NCBI RefSeq assembly: GCF_001999765.1
Contig: NZ_KV908327.1
Coordinates: 62,384 to 126,383, forward strand
Length of the DNA: 64,000 nucleotides
From: Sinomonas mesophila
GTDB taxonomy: Bacteria > Actinomycetota > Actinomycetes > Actinomycetales > Micrococcaceae
Reading direction: 5' to 3'
Positions 61,593-64,000 of the stretch are shown piece by piece. The position numbers and the translations under genes were made by a program. Position 1 is the first letter of the stretch; each line of letters begins with the position of its first letter. The notes beneath the pieces were generated by a model that did not search any database, was not told the DNA's origin, and saw only the letters and a program-made list of their open reading frames with translations.

Positions 61593-63654
61593 GGCCGCCG
61601 CGGGGTCGGACGACGCGTCGGCCGACGCCGTGACGCCGGCCGACGCCGAAGATCTCGCCGTGCGCCTCCTGGACGCCGCCGTCGCGGCCATGGGAGGCGC
61701 GCAGCGCGAGGGCCAGCACGAGATGGCGCGGCAGGTCGCGCACGCGATCGAGGAGGGCGAGCACCTGCTCGTCCAGGCGGGAACGGGCACCGGCAAGTCG
61801 CTCGCCTACCTCGTCCCGCTCATCGCGCATGCCCAGCACAGCGACCGCCCCGCCGTCGTCGCGACGGCGACGCTCGCGCTCCAGGCCCAGATCGTCGGCC
61901 GGGACCTCCCGCGGCTCCTCGAGGCGATCACGCCGCAGCTCGACCGGCCGCTCGACGTCGCCCTCGTCAAGGGCCGCTCCAACTATCTGTGCCAGCACAA
62001 GCTCGAGGGCGGCTTCCCCACTGACGACCCGGCGGACGGCGCCCTGTTCAGCCTCGGAGAGGAGGCCGGCGTCGTGCACCCCGCGGCCGCGCCGACCTCG
62101 CAGCTGGGCCGCGAGGTCAAGCGGCTGCGGGAGTGGGCCGAGGAGACCGAGACGGGGGACCGGGACGAGCTCGTCCCCGGCGTGTCGGACCGGGCCTGGC
62201 GGCAGGTATCCGTCTCGGCGCTCGAGTGCCTCGGCGCGCAGCGCTGTCCCTTCGCCGCCGAGTGCTTCAGCGAGCTCGCGCGCCAGCGCGGGTCCGAGGC
62301 GGACATCGTCGTGACCAACCACGCCCTGCTCGCGATCAACGCGTTCGAGGGACTGAACGTCCTGCCCGAGCATGACGTCGTCATCGTCGACGAGGCGCAC
62401 GAGCTCGCCGACCGCGTCACGGGCGCCGTGAGCGCCCAGCTCTCGGCCGCCATGGTCTCCGCGGCGGCCTCGAGCGCGCGGAAGCACTGCGGGATCGGCG
62501 TCGAGGCCCTCCACTCCGCGGCCGCGGGGCTCGAGCTCTCGCTCGCCTCCGCGCCGACAGGCCTGCTCGCGCGCGGCCTCACCGAGGAGCAGGCGCAGGA
62601 CGTCGCGCTCGTGCGGGACGCATGCCGCGTCGCCCTGTCCGAATCCAAGCCGGGGGAAGGGCAGAACGCAGCCGACGGCGGGCGGCAGGTCGCGCGCTCC
62701 CGGCTCGCCGCGCTCGTGGACGTGTGTGAGCGGATCCTCGATGCCGAGGCAAACAGAGAGGTCGTCTGGGTCACGCGCGCCGGCACGTTCGACCCGGTCG
62801 CCGGCTACGCGCCGCCCGACGACGACGCCCCGGCCATGCTGAACATCGCCCCGCTGAGCGTCGGCGGGCGGCTGCGCGATGGCCTCTTCGCCGACCGCAC
62901 GGTCGTGCTCACGAGCGCGACCCTCGCGATCGGCTCGGCGTTCGAGCCCACTGCCGGGGGGCTGGGCCTGCTCGGCCCGGGAGCCCCGAGCTGGACGGGG
63001 GTCGACGTCGGCTCACCGTTCGACTACCCCAAGCAGGGCATGCTCTACGTCGCGCGGCACCTGCCCAGGCCGGGCCGCGGCGTCTCCCCCGAGGCCCTCG
63101 ACGAGCTCGAGGCGCTCCTGCGCGCCTCCTCCGGCGGGGCGCTGTGCCTGTTCTCCTCGCGCCGGGCGTCCGAGGAGGCCGCGGACGAGCTCCGGGGGCG
63201 GCTCGAGACGGAGATCCTGTGCCAGGGCGAGTCCTCGATGAGCGCGCTCGTCAAACAGTTCGCGGCCGAGCCCGACACGTGCCTCTTCGGGACGATGTCG
63301 CTGTGGCAGGGCGTCGACGTGCCCGGGCACTCGTGCCGGCTCGTGGTGATCGACAGGATCCCCTTCCCGCGCCCGGACGACCCGCTCATGACCGCGCGCT
63401 CCCGCGCCGTCGCGCAGGCCGGCGGGAACGGCTTCATGTCGGTCTCCGCGACGCACGCGGCCGTGCGGCTCGCGCAGGGCGCGGGCCGTCTCATCCGCTC
63501 GACGGCCGACCGCGGTGTCGTCGCCGTGCTCGACTCCCGGCTCGCGACCGAGCGCTACGGGGCCTTCCTGCGCGGTGCCCTGCCGCCGCTGTGGGGGACG
63601 ACCGACCGGAGCGTCGTGCTCAAGGCGCTCGAGCGCCTCGCCGCGGCGGGCTGA
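61585..63654 (+). CDS. dinG: ATP-dependent DNA helicase, DinG/YoaA type
   Basis: 689-residue XPD-like superfamily 2 helicase. Walker A is AGTGTGKSLAY near residues 65-72; DEAH is in VIVDEAHELAD. Cys residues in NYLCQHKLEGG and CLGAQRCPFAAECF are suitable 4Fe-4S ligands. C-terminal motifs MSLWQGVDVPGHSC and QGAGRLIRSTADRGVVAVLD are motifs V-VI. The ATG overlaps hflX by 8 bases. It converges on lexA, 21 bases away. Confidence 0.93.
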   Translation: MAEAAAGSDDASADAVTPADAEDLAVRLLDAAVAAMGGAQREGQHEMARQVAHAIEEGEHLLVQAGTGTGKSLAYLVPLIAHAQHSDRPAVVATATLALQAQIVGRDLPRLLEAITPQLDRPLDVALVKGRSNYLCQHKLEGGFPTDDPADGALFSLGEEAGVVHPAAAPTSQLGREVKRLREWAEETETGDRDELVPGVSDRAWRQVSVSALECLGAQRCPFAAECFSELARQRGSEADIVVTNHALLAINAFEGLNVLPEHDVVIVDEAHELADRVTGAVSAQLSAAMVSAAASSARKHCGIGVEALHSAAAGLELSLASAPTGLLARGLTEEQAQDVALVRDACRVALSESKPGEGQNAADGGRQVARSRLAALVDVCERILDAEANREVVWVTRAGTFDPVAGYAPPDDDAPAMLNIAPLSVGGRLRDGLFADRTVVLTSATLAIGSAFEPTAGGLGLLGPGAPSWTGVDVGSPFDYPKQGMLYVARHLPRPGRGVSPEALDELEALLRASSGGALCLFSSRRASEEAADELRGRLETEILCQGESSMSALVKQFAAEPDTCLFGTMSLWQGVDVPGHSCRLVVIDRIPFPRPDDPLMTARSRAVAQAGGNGFMSVSATHAAVRLAQGAGRLIRSTADRGVVAVLDSRLATERYGAFLRGALPPLWGTTDRSVVLKALERLAAAG

Positions 63655-63675
63655 GCGGGCCTTCGGGGAGCGGGC

Positions 63676-64000
63676 TCAGACGGAGCGCAGCACCGAGACG
63701 ACCTTGCCCATGATCGTGGCGTGGTCGCCGAGGATCGGCTCGTAGCGCGTGTTCTGCGGCAGGAGCCACGTGTGCCCGTCGCGCTGGCGGAAGGTCTTGA
63801 CCGTGGCCTCATCGTCGAGGAGGGCGGCCACGATGTCGCCGTTCTCGGCGGTCCCCTGGCGGCGCACGACGACCCAGTCCCCGTCGCAGATCGCGGCGTC
63901 GATCATCGAGTCGCCCTTGACGCGCAGCATGAAGAGCTCGCCGTAGCCCACGAGCTGGCGGGGGAGGGGCATGACGTCCTCGACGACCTGGTCGGCGAGG
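63676..64000 (-). CDS. lexA: LexA repressor, 3' part
   Basis: C-terminal 107 residues (reading continues past base 64000) of LexA, the SOS repressor. The S24 protease dyad is Ser in VKGDSMIDA and Lys in [15 protein letters not shown] precedes them. The self-cleavage site and DNA-binding domain lie outside the window. An in-frame ATG at 63972 is internal. It would bind the box at 51643-51658 in front of recA. Confidence 0.95.
   Translation of the reverse strand, partial: LADQVVEDVMPLPRQLVGYGELFMLRVKGDSMIDAAICDGDWVVVRRQGTAENGDIVAALLDDEATVKTFRQRDGHTWLLPQNTRYEPILGDHATIMGKVVSVLRSV

Noticed and set aside
1-64000. tRNA, rRNA, CRISPR, insertion sequence, integrase and phage genes
   Set aside because: Looked for T-loop consensus, repeat-spacer patterns, transposase motifs and tyrosine-recombinase motifs by eye; none found. 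A tRNAscan-SE and ISfinder run would be decisive.

Overview
The window is a contiguous stretch of a high-GC actinobacterial chromosome. Gene order points to the Micrococcales, most likely a Micrococcaceae member of the Arthrobacter/Sinomonas type (inference from remembered synteny and protein wording, not from a database search). The order is dxr-rseP-ispG, proS, rimP-nusA-ylxR-infB-rbfA-truB-ribF-rpsO-pnp, dapB, dapA-rnj-ftsK-pgsA-cinA-clgR, recA-recX-miaB-miaA-dapF, then hflX-dinG-lexA. No rRNA, tRNA, CRISPR array, insertion sequence, integrase or phage gene was found, so this is core chromosome with a few accessory insertions.

Layout. 1-4.2 kb: 3' end of dxr, rseP, a YciI-like gene, ispG and a GNAT gene; dxr and ispG are MEP isoprenoid-pathway genes. 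4.2-8.1 kb: two tandem lipoproteins facing a TetR-controlled ABC-2 exporter operon whose operator and promoter are visible. 8.2-15.3 kb: proS, a TSUP transporter and a PLP decarboxylase, then on the minus strand an APH-like kinase, a VIT1-type transporter and a DUF4439 protein. 15.4-29.8 kb: the transcription/translation block from rimP to pnp and an M16 protease, interrupted by a decayed ScyD/ScyE-type gene, a nucleoside deaminase and two small membrane proteins. 29.8-33.5 kb: an accessory patch with a repeat hairpin, an AT-rich operator/promoter, two small hypothetical proteins and an ABC/LolA-like operon. 33.6-39.7 kb: a molybdenum-cofactor island (moaD, moaA, a membrane-anchored molybdopterin oxidoreductase, moeA, moaC, mog, moaE). 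39.7-50.7 kb: lysine/DAP genes, RNase J, FtsK, PgsA, CinA and ClgR. 50.7-64 kb: MarR, DUF3046, recA/recX, a cell-wall hydrolase, miaB/miaA, dapF, a VOC protein, a methyltransferase, hflX, dinG and the 3' part of lexA.

Regulation readable from sequence. Many transcription units show a TAnnnT -10 box only 6-7 bases before the start codon, the geometry of leaderless mRNA; this settles several start codons (decarboxylase 10907, ftsK 45989, MarR 51213). recA carries both a LexA-type box and a LexA-independent damage promoter of the PafBC type. The TetR/ABC operon has a perfect 10-bp inverted repeat directly after its -10 box. hflX, a ribosome-rescue GTPase, has a ~259-nt leader that opens with a leaderless five-codon ORF and contains a terminator-like hairpin; this is the best candidate for an undescribed regulatory device here.

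All functional names rest on motifs read by eye and on family knowledge; no similarity search was run.
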